A DNA stretch of 64,000 nt from Oikopleura dioica. Its lineage: Eukaryota > Chordata > Appendicularia > Copelata > Oikopleuridae. This document shows positions 34,403 through 45,900 of this stretch, piece after piece (position 1 is the stretch's first letter; every line of letters starts with the position of its first letter). A program made the position numbers and the translations under genes. The stretch covers positions 5,895,001 through 5,959,000 of the forward strand of contig OU015567.1 in NCBI GenBank assembly GCA_907165135.1, in the 5' to 3' direction. The notes under the pieces are model-generated. The model searched no databases, was not told where the DNA came from, and worked only from the letters and a program-made list of their open reading frames with translations.

Positions 34403-34473
34403 GCTGTAATCGTATAGTGGTTAGTACTTCACGTTGTGGCCGTGACAACCCAGGTTCGAATCCTGGTTACAGC
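34403..34473 (+). tRNA. tRNA-His (GTG), second copy
   Basis: Same 71-nt sequence and anticodon as the minus-strand copy, in divergent orientation. The flanking AA before the acceptor stem is shared too. Confidence 0.93.
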
Positions 34474-36361
34474 AAGTCTTTTCGCCAAATGAGACAAAAA
34501 GGGACGAAATTTTAGGAGTCCTGTCAGTTTTTATCGAGTCTCCTCGTTGTCATCCGTTTGAAAGTACCGTAGCTCATCATAATCGCAGGGAAATGTACCA
34601 TATTTAGCGGTATTGTTTGCTATTCTCTCAAGTGAATCCTCTCGGTACGGTCTAGTGTTTGTCCTAAAAACGGAAACAGAAGAGCGGTCCCGAAATAATT
34701 TGTCAGTCGTAATTGATCGCGCATCAGTCGCCTTTCAACTTGCCGCCTGCTCTTCTCCTTTCAGAGCCGATTATTACGATTACGACTCAACTGCGCTTTG
34801 TTTGACAGATCCACAAACTCATTTTCGTAAAATTCAAATTTGCAATTATAAAAAATGCTCCCTTTGATGCTCAGTGGGAGCAATTTTCGCTAATTCGCTA
34901 CGGTTAAGTGTGAGACAGGAAGTAAAGTTGAATCCAAATTGCAATTTCCTCAGAAAAGGGGGACCTGGGAGACAGTGGCAATTTGTCACAGCTACAGGTA
35001 AACAGAAATGATCAATATACAGTAAATCAGAAGGGAAACTCTAATTACCTTGACTGATTACTGAATTTGCTCTGATGGAGTCTCCCTTTTGTGAAAAGTT
35101 GGAAAAGAGGACTTTGGCTTGTTGAACATGCTCGAGAGGGTTAAATCTCGTCTTGCTCAACTCAAGTGGCCTCGGAAAAAATGGCCGATTGACCCGTTAA
35201 TCAATTCAAAAAAAGCCCTTGCTCTCGTTTTCTGGGCCCTTGAGTTTCATGTTTTTGAATCTCTCTCCTCTTTTTTAGTAATCCAAGTTTCTATTACAAT
35301 TTTTGCGAAAAAAAGCTGTTTGATGAAAGTTTCAAAATGACCTTCTAAAAGTATGTCAATCTTGCTTGCCAGCTGATGATGCCCCTGCTTGATACAGTCG
35401 TCGGTACTGTTATTCAGCCAAACAGTATTTATTATTCTGCCCCTCTGGTCGGATGTAAACAACCAACTTTGAGCAAAGAGTTCCCAGCGGCCCGCTATCG
35501 AGGTCAGAATAACTCGCCAAGGGGATCAAAGCCAGCTCGATTTTACGCTAAAAACGCGTTTTTACCCAACTTCATTATCAAGAGGCATCTTTTTGCTCCA
35601 GCGACCAAATACACTTACCAATAAACACAAAATTATAGCGACTTGAAATCGCCACTAAAACTTGCATTTCATGGGTTTTTCGTTAACTGCCCTAATCGGC
35701 CAAATTAGTCCATGATTTCAGGAAGATCCTGAACTGCTGAATCTTGAAAAGAGCAGATATATCATCTATGGAATAAGTTAAGTTTCCGTAAAGGGAAATA
35801 ATCTCGTTATTAGGCAGACAGATCAGTTTAATCCGTCTCCTCTGACTGCTCGAATCATAAATTCTGCTACCAGTGATGTCGTTTTCCTCAAAGGAAACTT
35901 GAATGCTTTTAATTGAAATCTATAGATACGCACGTGCTTACAGTTTCCGACAAAAATGAACTTTGAGATGCCCAAACTGAGAAGCAAAATAATTCTAGCT
36001 GGTGAACCTGTCACTTGCCCCCTTATCAATCGAGCACATCATAATTTCCGATTGCTTTTATATTGCCTCGCACCTGCAGGATCGCCATCCAATGCACCTC
36101 CTCCATAATCACCTACATGCAGTCCAGGCTGGAGCTGGTCCGATGGGCATCAGCTGGCGCTGAGCCAACGGGTGGCCATTCGGAGCTCGGGCACTCGCGC
36201 GCCATCGCTCTGAGAAATATTTTGCTCAAAAAGTACCTCGGCAAGGACACGACTCAAACAGAAACGAAATCATCCCCAAATACATAAAACACCCAATACC
36301 AATTATTTTCAACGCCAAAGCTAGAGACAAGAACAGCGCTAAAACAGAGACTATCATACCA
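34474..36361. other. gene-poor region upstream of FoxH1
   Basis: About 1.9 kb without a protein-like frame I can support. It probably holds FoxH1 regulatory DNA. A short imperfect inverted repeat (CAGAAGGGAAACTC versus GGAGTCTCCCTTTTG) lies at about 35,030-35,095. Confidence 0.4.
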
Positions 36362-39300
36362 ATGATGATGCTAGAAAACCAAACTCCTCAGAAACTCGAC
36401 ATGGAGCCAGAAAAAACCAAAGGCAAACGAAAGTAAGTACAGTCAAAGCCTCAGTAGCATTTTTCGAATAAGAATTTTTGGATGAGTCCTCGTTGATTTC
36501 AAAAAATTTTCAAATATAGTAGCCTACTAAGGAAAGGCTTCTTTTTTGTCCGAATAATTTCCGGAAGTGAAAAACTTTCCGCTCACTTGTTCGTCCACAA
36601 TTTTCAATAATGCATAGAACACTTAAAAACTTTAAAGTTTGCTCAGCCTCGTCCAGCAGTTCCGGGGTTGGAAAGATTGAAAAGGCGTTTGCTTTGCACA
36701 ATTGTTCCAAAAAAGAAACATAAAAGCCCGCAGGATCTGGCGTTACCTCCCGCCATGATCAGCCTCAATTCATCCCTTTCAACTTGAGCAATAAAAATAA
36801 TAAGCTCTCTTTTTTCTTATCAGTATTTTTTAGCCTAGTTTTCTTGAAAGTTTGTTGATAGTACAATTTAGGACGGTCGATCCGATCGGAAAAGCTCGTA
36901 AATCACGATCTGATTGTCAATCAGAGTATTTTGAGCTTTTCCGAATTTCCGAATATCGATCAGGGTCGGAAGTAATTACGATAAAACGGTCTATGTATAG
37001 GCTATTTAGGGCGCTTATGGGGTTGGCCCATAATTTGTCAGACCCCATACCGAGCAATGTATCGATCCACAGGTCTCTCATGCGGAAAAGTCGAGGCGGC
37101 AGTTTGGTCCTTCTCAAGGACTATTAAGGGATTATGTTTATAATGAATAGGGGTTCGAGACACAAGAGAGGATCCTCCTTGAGCCTTTTTTCGGCTCCAG
37201 GCGGCGGGGAGATCAAAGCAGGCTACTTTGTATAGACACCCAGAAATCAGCGGACGGAAGAAAGAGTTGACCCGTGTGCTCGGGCTATCTCAAGGGCTCA
37301 AGGGGCCTCTAGGGCCCTATGGTTAACCCATTTCCGACAAAGCCTGTAAAAACATCTTTTCAGATATCAGCGCCGAGGAAAACCTCCATACAGCTACGTC
37401 GCCCTCGTCGCCATCTGCATCCAATCTTCTCCTTCGAAAAAACTTCGACTCCGGGAAATTCTGAAGAACATCGAGCAAATGTTCCCCTTTTTTCAGGTAA
37501 GAAAAAAATTTCCTCAACATACGGCGAAAAATAGAAAATCCATTATCGGGGCCTAGTAACTAGGCCCTAGTTTCTAAGTGATGTCATCTGGTCAAGAGGG
37601 CTTCAGAATCGAAGTTGAACATCCTTCTACAAGAGGTAGATCTCCTGCCCGTGGTGAAATTATTATGACAAATAGAGATAAAAATCCCCTTGACCTGATT
37701 TGATAAGATTTTATTTTGCCCCCTTCCTTGACCTAGAAAGCCGGAGATTTAGCGGAATTTTCCGGCTTGAAGGTACTGTTATTCGAGCTTGACTAACTCG
37801 AGCTTTAGTACTAGCACTGTTCAACACCTGTGAGCACCACCAAGCGCCACTGGAGCAGTACTAGGTTAGAAATGAAAATAAACTACAGCAGAACAAGCAC
37901 TAAGCTCATTACGCCTGGGATTAAACTAGATATTCTCGAATGCTTCAGACCAAAAACATAAATACACAAGGGCCCTCCCTTTCTCATCCCCCTTTTTGTG
38001 AGAAAGTGAAAGTAATTAGTAGCATTCAATTTGACCTGCATAAAATTGCCAAGAAAGTGGTCGCAAAGCTAATTCGCCGCTCGCTATAAAATCGCATCTC
38101 CAATAAACCTTCGCGCCGGAACCATTATTTCAAAGTCAAATTTTAGGGCGATTATCGCGGCTGGAAAGACTCTGTCCGCCACAATCTCACGCAAAACGAC
38201 TGCTTTCGCCAAATCCTTCGCGATCCATCGAAACCGAACGGCAAGGGCAACTTCTGGACCGTCGCCGTCGAGGCTATTTCTGGAGAAATGTATAAACGGC
38301 AAAATACCTCCGTGGCGTACCAAGCTCCTGAAGGAAAGACTTATGTGGCGGATCTTCGCCAAGTGTACGATTTCTTCAGCGGAACTCCTAAGCCTGGCGT
38401 CCCTCACGACCCCAGTAATCCCATGACCATCTTCGAAAACGTCATCTTGCAGGACATCTCTTCTCCGAATCCAGCGCTCGATTTCAAAGGCCAACCGGAT
38501 CTTCCTCCATTCGCTAACCCGCTGCTAAACCCCTTCGCCCTGGCTCATGCTTACAGACAGCAACAGCAACATGCTCAAATTCAGGCTCAACATCCGGCTT
38601 CTCAGACATCCGGCTTTATGATGCCCATGCCTAGCAATAACTTTTCCTACGCCAACTCTACTTCTGGCTCGTTGTCATCCTCCCCAAGCTCGAGTTTTTC
38701 CGAATTCAGCCCCAAACGTCTGAGCCCATCGTTTCCCCTCTCCCCCGCCGACATGCTCCGGAACTCGCCGGTACAGGAAGCAAAACAAAACGAAGAAGAC
38801 AAAGTTTCATCCTCGAGCAGCAGCGAGCGAGCCGATTCTCCTACCGGCGTGGTGGAACATCGACCAAGGAGCAAGCCCACTCTGAAACGAAAACGCTCGC
38901 CGGAAGAAGAAAAAGAGCTCCAGGAGCAAAGCGAAATCAAAAAGTGCAAACAAGAATTGAAGAAGACGGCGCGGAAAGTCAATGTCTACAATCTCGACTC
39001 GGGCGTCACTCCTCCAAACGTCGCGCTGCCAAATGTCAAGCCAAAAGCAGTGAGCACTGGGCACAAGCACTCGATCCGATCTATTCTTAATCTGGATCAG
39101 TCTGAAGACCTTTCGAACGGACCACCAGTCGTGGAACTCGACGGAAGACGACAACTCTCTCCACCAGTTTCCACTCCGCCAGGCGTCTCTCAGCCAAATC
39201 CTGCCAGCTTTGTCGGAGCCATGTCCTACTTCCCTTCACAAATGTCAATTCCACAGATGCCCGCGGTACCACTTCCTGACTTTTCTGCTCAGACGAATGC

Positions 39301-39367
39301 GAATCTGCTGTACTCGCCCTGGTATCCATCTTCATTCATGTCCACTTTGGCGCCCAAAAACCTGTGA
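36362..39367 (+). CDS. FOXH1: FoxH1-type forkhead transcription factor
   Basis: FoxH1 is the Smad2/4 partner in Nodal/Activin signalling. Exon 1 (36,362-36,432) starts [12 protein letters not shown]; the frame is open further upstream, so the start is tentative. Exon 2 (37,364-37,496) begins the forkhead: [16 protein letters not shown] then [19 protein letters not shown]. Exon 3 (38,147-39,367) has [35 protein letters not shown] and, just after the domain, [17 protein letters not shown](V/I)RHNL, KGNFW and (K/R)RQNT(A/S)V are specific to FoxH1. The long C-terminus is Ser/Pro/Gln-rich with a nuclear-localisation-like [10 protein letters not shown] do not see the vertebrate Smad-interaction motif (PPNKSIYDVW). 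Introns are 931 and 650 nt, much longer than in the housekeeping genes. Confidence 0.85.
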
Positions 39368-39635
39368 AATTCCGAAACAAGTGCTTCCACCTTCTTTTCT
39401 GAAAATATGCAGAACCTTGTACATTTGAAAATGGCACATTCCAAAATAAATTATTTACTTCAACCTTTTTTCCTCGAAAATTTATCAAGAGCAGAAGACA
39501 GGTCCATTCGTTGTGCATTTTCCCCAGGTGCAAAAGTTCTAAGAGAATATGAAAATTGATTACAAGGAGGAAAGCTTATAAGCAGTGTGAAATGTCGAGC
39601 GTGAACTTTTGAAGGAAAAAATAAGAAAAAGGAAA

Positions 39636-40143
39636 ATGGAAGAGAAAAATAAAAGATCGAGAACTCGCTTTACGAATGCACAAATAAAGGTTTTCTTCCT
39701 TGATCTCAATATTTGCACAAGTCTACTTCTCATTTTAGAGCCTGGAAGAATACTTTTCCCGAACACATTATCCTGGTATGCGAATAACAGTCGGATAAAC
39801 GGTAGTTTGATTTAGATATTTTTCTACGAGAAGTGATTTCTTCCAGCCTCGATCTCCCGGAAAGCAGGATTCAAGTTTGGTTCCAAGTAAAGAAAATATA
39901 TAAAGAAAATCCTTAAAAATCAAGAATCGCCGAGCGAAATGGAAGCGAGATCGAAAGAAGAAAACAGCTTGGGAGGATCCGGGGATAAAAACGGGGATGA
40001 TGAGCACTGAACAAGTTTTTTCCGAATGTCTTCAAGTCTCTTCCGAGTCTTTTACCGATATTACTTTGCCAGATGGGAATGAAGAGGCGGTGAATTTCAG
40101 GAGCCAAGATGGAGGACTTACGATTTTCAGAAAGGATTTTTAA
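39636..40143 (+). CDS. paired-like homeobox transcription factor (Q50)
   Basis: Four exons: 39,636-39,689, 39,739-39,775, 39,816-39,886 and 39,925-40,143; introns are 49, 40 and 38 nt and all keep frame. The homeodomain lies at the very N-terminus: KRSRTRFTNAQIK, SLEEYFSRTHYP, DIFLREVISSSLDLPE, SRIQVWFQ, NRRAKWKRDRKK. PESRIQVWFQNRRAKW and RTHYPDI mark the PRD class without a paired domain; position 50 is Gln. The helix 2/3 region looks like Mix/Otx-type proteins but I cannot assign a family. The tail of about 55 residues is acidic. The gene starts 268 bp after the FoxH1 stop on the same strand. Confidence 0.82.
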
Positions 40144-40366
40144 ATAATGGAATTAATCAGAGAATTAATATTATTTTTAATTTTGTTAAATCCAAAAAAG
40201 TGATATTGCTGATGATTCTCAGGATCGATAAAAATAGTAAATAAATTTAAAAAGTTTATTTGAAAGCTTTTATCCGGGAAAAAGTCGACGATCTGGATGG
40301 CAAATCTTTCATCAACATTCACTCTTTTGGACTAGAACTTCAATAAATCGTATTCATTGTTCAACA

Positions 40367-40570
40367 GGGCTCGGCAACCTGTGTACAAAAACTGACTCAG
40401 GACCTGAAAGAGCGTTGAGCGAAGCGGCTTTGCCAAAATAAAGAATAGATTAAGAAGGTGATTGATTTGCGAAACCGCTTTGCGGCTTCGTTTTGAAAAA
40501 AGCCGCTACGCGGCTTTTCATTAAAGCTATTCCAGGCCCTGAGTCAGGCTTTCTACATACGTTGCCGAGC
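40367..40570. mobile_element. MITE copy (GTGTAG family, GCCGC core)
   Basis: Starts GGGCTCGGCAACCTGTGTA and ends CATACGTTGCCGAGC, with paired GCTTTGCGGCTTC and AAAGCCGCTACGCGGCTTTT hairpins inside. Intergenic, so its splice-like ends are unused. Confidence 0.7.
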
Positions 40571-41033
40571 TTAGGTATTCACTGTTCAAAAGTTGGTTCG
40601 ATAAATTTTACGAGTCGTTTTTGTTTGTGGATTATTATCTGTATTATTATGGTACTCGAGTACGTCCGGAATCAGAGCTCTCCTGCGGAAACAACTGCTT
40701 TCTCTATTAGGTTTTGATCATTCCCCGCGGAAACAATTACCGTTTCAAAGCTCTCGAGATCAGAAAGAGATACAGATGAACTTCTTAATTCGTTGCCAAT
40801 AGCTTGAGTCCAGTCAAAACCGCTAAAATGTGTGAGCGGATAAATGAGGAAAATAATGCGCCCAGCTGCAGGTTGAGCTTAACAGAAACACTAGTAGTTA
40901 TTAATGGCAAAATCAATAACCACAGTTTTGAGATAATTAGGGATAAGATGTTGACAGTTGTCCAAAGCAATATGCTACAATTACAGTTACTATTACAGTA
41001 AGTTACAGTCGGGAATCTTGTGTAGATCTGTAT

Positions 41034-41473
41034 CAACCTATGTAGAAAACCTTAGTCAGGGTTCTGAAAAAACTTTGATGAAAGCCGCGTAGCGGCTTTT
41101 TTTTAAGAAAAAGCCGCGAATCGGCTTCCCCAGAACTACCGTTTCACCTCACTCAATGAATGCTCGGTAACCTGTGTAGAAAACCTGAGTCAGGGTTCCG
41201 AAGCGAAGCCGCAAAGAATTGAAAAAATATATTGAAAGGGTTGTTTTGTTTTTTGAAAAGCCGCTATGCGGCTTTTATTGAATATTTTTCAGAACCCTGA
41301 CTCAGGTTATCTACACAGGTTGGCGAGCATTCATTGAGTGAATTGAAATGGTAATTTTGGCGAAGCCGCTTTGCGGCTTCGTTTTTAAAAAGCCGCTACG
41401 CGGCTTTTATGAGAGCCTTTTCAGAACCCTGACTCAGGTTTTCTGCACAGGTTGCGGAGCATTTATTGAGTGA
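41034..41473. mobile_element. compound cluster of three or more nested MITE copies
   Basis: Three left ends (AACCTATGTAG, AACCTGTGTAG and a core) and two right ends (CTACACAGGTTGG, CTGCACAGGTTGC) occur in tandem. Here the repeat extends outward to include the motif TCACTCAATGAATGCTCGG, inverted at the right as GAGCATTCATTGAGTGA. Confidence 0.65.
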
Positions 41474-42871
41474 AAATCTTTCTGAATGAAAAAAGGAAAT
41501 GGTTGGTCGATTCAATTAATTATAGTTTACTGTTTAGCGTGATAATTTGTTTTGAATTGAGCTTGGCAGTGTTTAGATTTTGAGGAAAAATTCTAATAGA
41601 GGATTCAAAGCATAAACACTGAGCGCTTTTGTTGAGTCCAGCGCGGCGCTGATGGATGTCCCATTCGAGGAGTGGCTCCGGAATAAATTGGCGAAATCAA
41701 TACTTCCTTCACACTGAGTTAATTACATTTTCATTTCGCTCGAGATTGAAAGGATGTATAAATAACGGACGGAGTGCTATTGGCATAACAATCACTGTCA
41801 CGGGCCCTGCCGCCGATATGTTAATTTTCTATTGTTAGTCGTGAAAAAGTGTTGCCCTAATTGAACGACTAAATGTCACAAAACCCAACTCACGTGACAG
41901 ATAGATCCACAGCTCGAACAGATGTGTGTATTCTATGGATTTTACATTCGGCAATTTCAAAAAAGTCAACTTCGAAAAAATATATCTCCTTTAAAAATAT
42001 TTTTTCGTCCTGAAAACTCGTGAAATTAAAAAAGAAAAACCAGTATTTCAACCAATCAGATGCGAGTTATTTCCATCCCAGCCAATCAAAAATCACCAAA
42101 ACCCAAAAAAAGCTGACAGAATAATTTTTGCGCCAAAAAATGGGTTAAACCAATTATTGGAGGTGATTTTATGAATCAGGGTTTTGATTGGCCGGTAGGC
42201 CAAATACAGCAATCTTATTGGCTTTCCAAAAATGAGCTTTCATAAATTTGTTTTGTCCCCAAAAATGACATTTTTTTTCAAAATCATCAATTTTTGTCCT
42301 CAACTTTCAATTTTCTACCGTAATAACAGTAGAAAATTCAGCGCTTCAGTTTATATTTGGCTGGCTGGAACTTATTTCCCATCAGTTTCCGGAGACGCAG
42401 ATGCTCCGAAATGCTACTTAATTTTCTTCGCTAGATGGCACTAGTTCGCATGATGCAAATATGGCATGAATATAGCCCTAACTCTCGGTGTAATTCTTGT
42501 GTAGACAATACTACGAGAGGGTGGCGCTGTTAAGATTCGGCGGCGCGCTTTGCTTACGCCCTTACATTAATCGCGCACTACAAGCTTTTGTCGAGTTTAC
42601 ACGAATACCTTGCTTGCTTACCAAGAATCCAAGAAACGCTAGAACCAAACCAGCTGAACAAAAAGAGAGATTGTTTCATGGTCATTTCACTTTTGCCCGA
42701 ATCCAGCTCGTGTATGACTGCAATCAACAACAACGTAAGTCTCTAGTACAAAATCAATAGAAATTTCCGAGACAGATTAAATGTCTGACATTTATTACGT
42801 CGAACATGTACAACATCGTTATTACCGTCATTTTAGTCGGAATAGCGCCACTTTGGTAACATAGATGACCC

Positions 42872-42878
42872 TATATAA
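42872..42878 (+). promoter_or_regulatory. candidate TATA box of the Iroquois gene
   Basis: TATATAA about 60 bases upstream of the ATG at 42,937. It lies inside the open frame that would start at 42,865, which favours the later start codon. Confidence 0.45.
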
Positions 42879-42936
42879 GAGCCTGTTTGTAATACATAAT
42901 CATAACGAGATTCAGCCAATATTCGTGGCCAAGGAC

Positions 42937-45900
42937 ATGGAAAAAGACGAAGCTCAAACGAATGCTTCTCAAACGAAACGACGAGAAGAAACCCCTTCTC
43001 CAATTTTGCGCCAAACACCACCGAGTAGAAACCTCTCCGAAAACAATCTCGGGAGCAGCCCCCATCGGCAACTTCCAGAAGCAGCTTCAATCCGAGTTCC
43101 TGTCCCTACTCTAGGTAAATCCCAAACAATCAATCAACTCTATCATCAATTCTACAATTCAGGCTCTCTCGAAAATGGCTTTCCCGGTCTTCTCGGCGAT
43201 CCGAATGCTCTCCGTCTTCTCCAAGCCTCGCTAAATCTCCAGAGACAACGAAGCATAAACCTGCCTCTAGAAGGCCTTCAAAGATACATCGGCACCTCCT
43301 CCTGGCCTCCTCCGACAGCACAAGCAGCTACGAGCACCGCCCTGCCAATTCCAACACCACTTCTGACTAGCGCTGGTCTTTTGGCTCCAACTCCAGCCGC
43401 CTTACAGGTACAGTAAAATAGAAAAAAGCAAGGACAAAATCAACAAAAGCAACGAAATCACAAATTGTCGCAAATCGTTTTGAAACCAAATAACTTTCGG
43501 AAATAGCCTATTTCACTATTACAAACAAAAAAAGAACGAAACATTACTCCTCTTCCCACAAATTTAGCACACTCAATCACTTGACTTTTTTCATCGTTTT
43601 TTCTCACCGATTTTTGATTTCAATTCTGAGTACAACTTTTCTGAATGAGAAAAATTATCGTTAAAAAACGAGAAGCCGCTTGCGGCTTCTCGTTTTTTAA
43701 TGTCAATTTTGTCAGTCAGAATCGCGGTCTCAAGAATCGGGAATTGATTTTTATTGTACAATCAATTACAAGCAGGTCTCTTGTTATGACCATAAAGCGG
43801 CGATCACAGAGTCTTTGAAACGATACAGTATTGGCATCTGACTGTTTCTGACAGAGAGTGTAGTTACAAAACTAATTAGCGGGTGGCTGTTACTGTCAGC
43901 CTTGCATGAACATTATTGACTTGTTCTGCTGAGAACAGTTGCTAATTGAAACTATGACTTGTTGGCCCAAATTAGCAAAAACTCAAGGAGATGATTTTCT
44001 ATTCTCCATTTTCCATTTTCCATTTTTGGAATCCAAAATTGAGTCTTCCATGATTTCAGTACTTTTCAATTCAATTTTTGCTTACGACTTTACATAGTAG
44101 TCATTAGCGAAAAGAATCATCGTCTGGGTGATTGAGTAAATTGATCATTTTTGGTAGCTCAGGTTTTACCGGAGAAGCTGATCGTCGCTGGTCTACGTCA
44201 AGTTGAGCCCGGCCGGGGACAATCCTGTCGGAAGTTGTCGCCCAAAACACGAATCGCATTCAATTTACGAGAGTTAATGTAATTATTACCATTACCATTA
44301 TTAGCTTCGTTTATTTCAAAATCGACGAAATCGTAATCATAATCATAAAATTTAAATTATATAGGTAATTTATACAGCTTTAGAGAGACATCATTTATTA
44401 AAATTTTCAAATAAGAAAATGACGGATAATGTTTTTTCCCAGACAAAATTACGTCCAGCGCTTGGAATTTACTACAAATGTGTCGTTTTAATAAAAAAAA
44501 TGAGACATTATTCAGCATTTTTTATCGCTTGGAGCGGGTGGAATTTTCATCTTTGAAGAGAAAGATGCTGACTCTTGAGTTGAGATTGATAAAGGTGCGG
44601 GGTCGTGAAAATTGAATGAATCTGTCGGACATGCAGGGAACGATCAACCACGGAATAATATTTGGGCAACCGGTTGGTTAACACTCAACCTCACAATGAA
44701 ACCACACGCGATTATTAATAAGCACCTATTTAGCGAATTTCAATTATTCAAGTAAGAAATCGCTTCTTTGTTGTAGTACCGCCATCTTTAAGTGTACACC
44801 ACAGCCACAGCCGGGCGGTCTATTATTTTAATCAAAAGAAGGATCGATACCACTATTCCAGAGCGGTCTTTTTTTTCAGACTCAAGTGTGCGAAAATTAG
44901 AAATTTTTATTGAAGAAATAAGGATAAGTCAATTGTTGGTCCAAGATTGTCCGAAAAACTTGTTAAGTAGAGCCCAAAATTGTCGTTTTTCCGCGCTCTG
45001 ATTGGCCACTTGCTCGTTATGAGTCATAGAGGTTTATTTGATTTCTTATGAGTCATAAAGCGCAAGTGGCCAATCAGAGCGCGGAAAATCGACAATTTTG
45101 GGCTCTACTTGACAAGTTTTGCGGGCAATTTCGGACCAAAGCTTTTGGTATTCTCCATGGCCTCAGACAAAAAAAAACGCGTATAAAAGGAAGGAATCAG
45201 GATTTCCTTTCTTTGCGAGAGGATTGACCAGGTACGGAAGCAGTCGACTGATGTGAATGATGCTCGCGCTCTTCCTCAGAGTTTTATGAGTTTATATTCC
45301 GAAGTTGTCGGAAAGTATGTATGATCAATGATCAACACGGCCGCCGATTCCGATCGATCATTTTCGTTCGCGTCAGCGTTGGAATCACGCAGTGGGTTGA
45401 TCTTCCGTACTCTTCGTTTTTCGCTGTTTATGGCCCGGTAAATCGCTGATTTTAACAAAAAAATATCTCGCCTCCATCCATCAGAATAAGGATTAAACTC
45501 GTCTTGCTCTGGTTGTTCTTGCTCGTGATGCCTGGCTCAAGCAGCTTAGCCTCTTTCAAAGGGGCTTTTAACACTGTTGATTTTTTCTTGGTTTTCTGGT
45601 CTAAGAAAGTAACGCTTTCGTAATTATAGCCAAAGCTCGTCGCGTTATTTACCAAATACCAACTTCAAACATCTCGCTTTTATCTACGCAGGGAGGTATC
45701 AAAGTCGGAGAATAAAAGGAAGCAGCTCTAGCGGAAATAATAAGTGCGAAATATTATTGGCACAACTCGTCGCGCTAGTAATGTATGTTTTGACTAAAAA
45801 GCATCTTATAATGGTATAATGGGCCCCAGTTCTTTGAACTCAAAGCCTGACGCAGATAAAGGGATAAACTCGCGGACCAAGATCTACTTTCTTCAGGCCA

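Larger units (their letters stand above)
40144..42936. other. repeat-rich intergenic region between the paired-like and Iroquois genes
   Basis: Apart from the MITE copies listed separately I see no gene. A cluster of CCAAT-type motifs lies at about 42,050-42,215 (CCAATCAGATG, CCAATCAAAA, GATTGGCC, TATTGGC). It may be regulatory DNA for Iroquois. Confidence 0.4.

Noticed and set aside
40367-41473. CRISPR-like repeat array
   Set aside because: The repeats are inverted, irregularly spaced and shared with introns across the window; they are MITEs in an animal genome.
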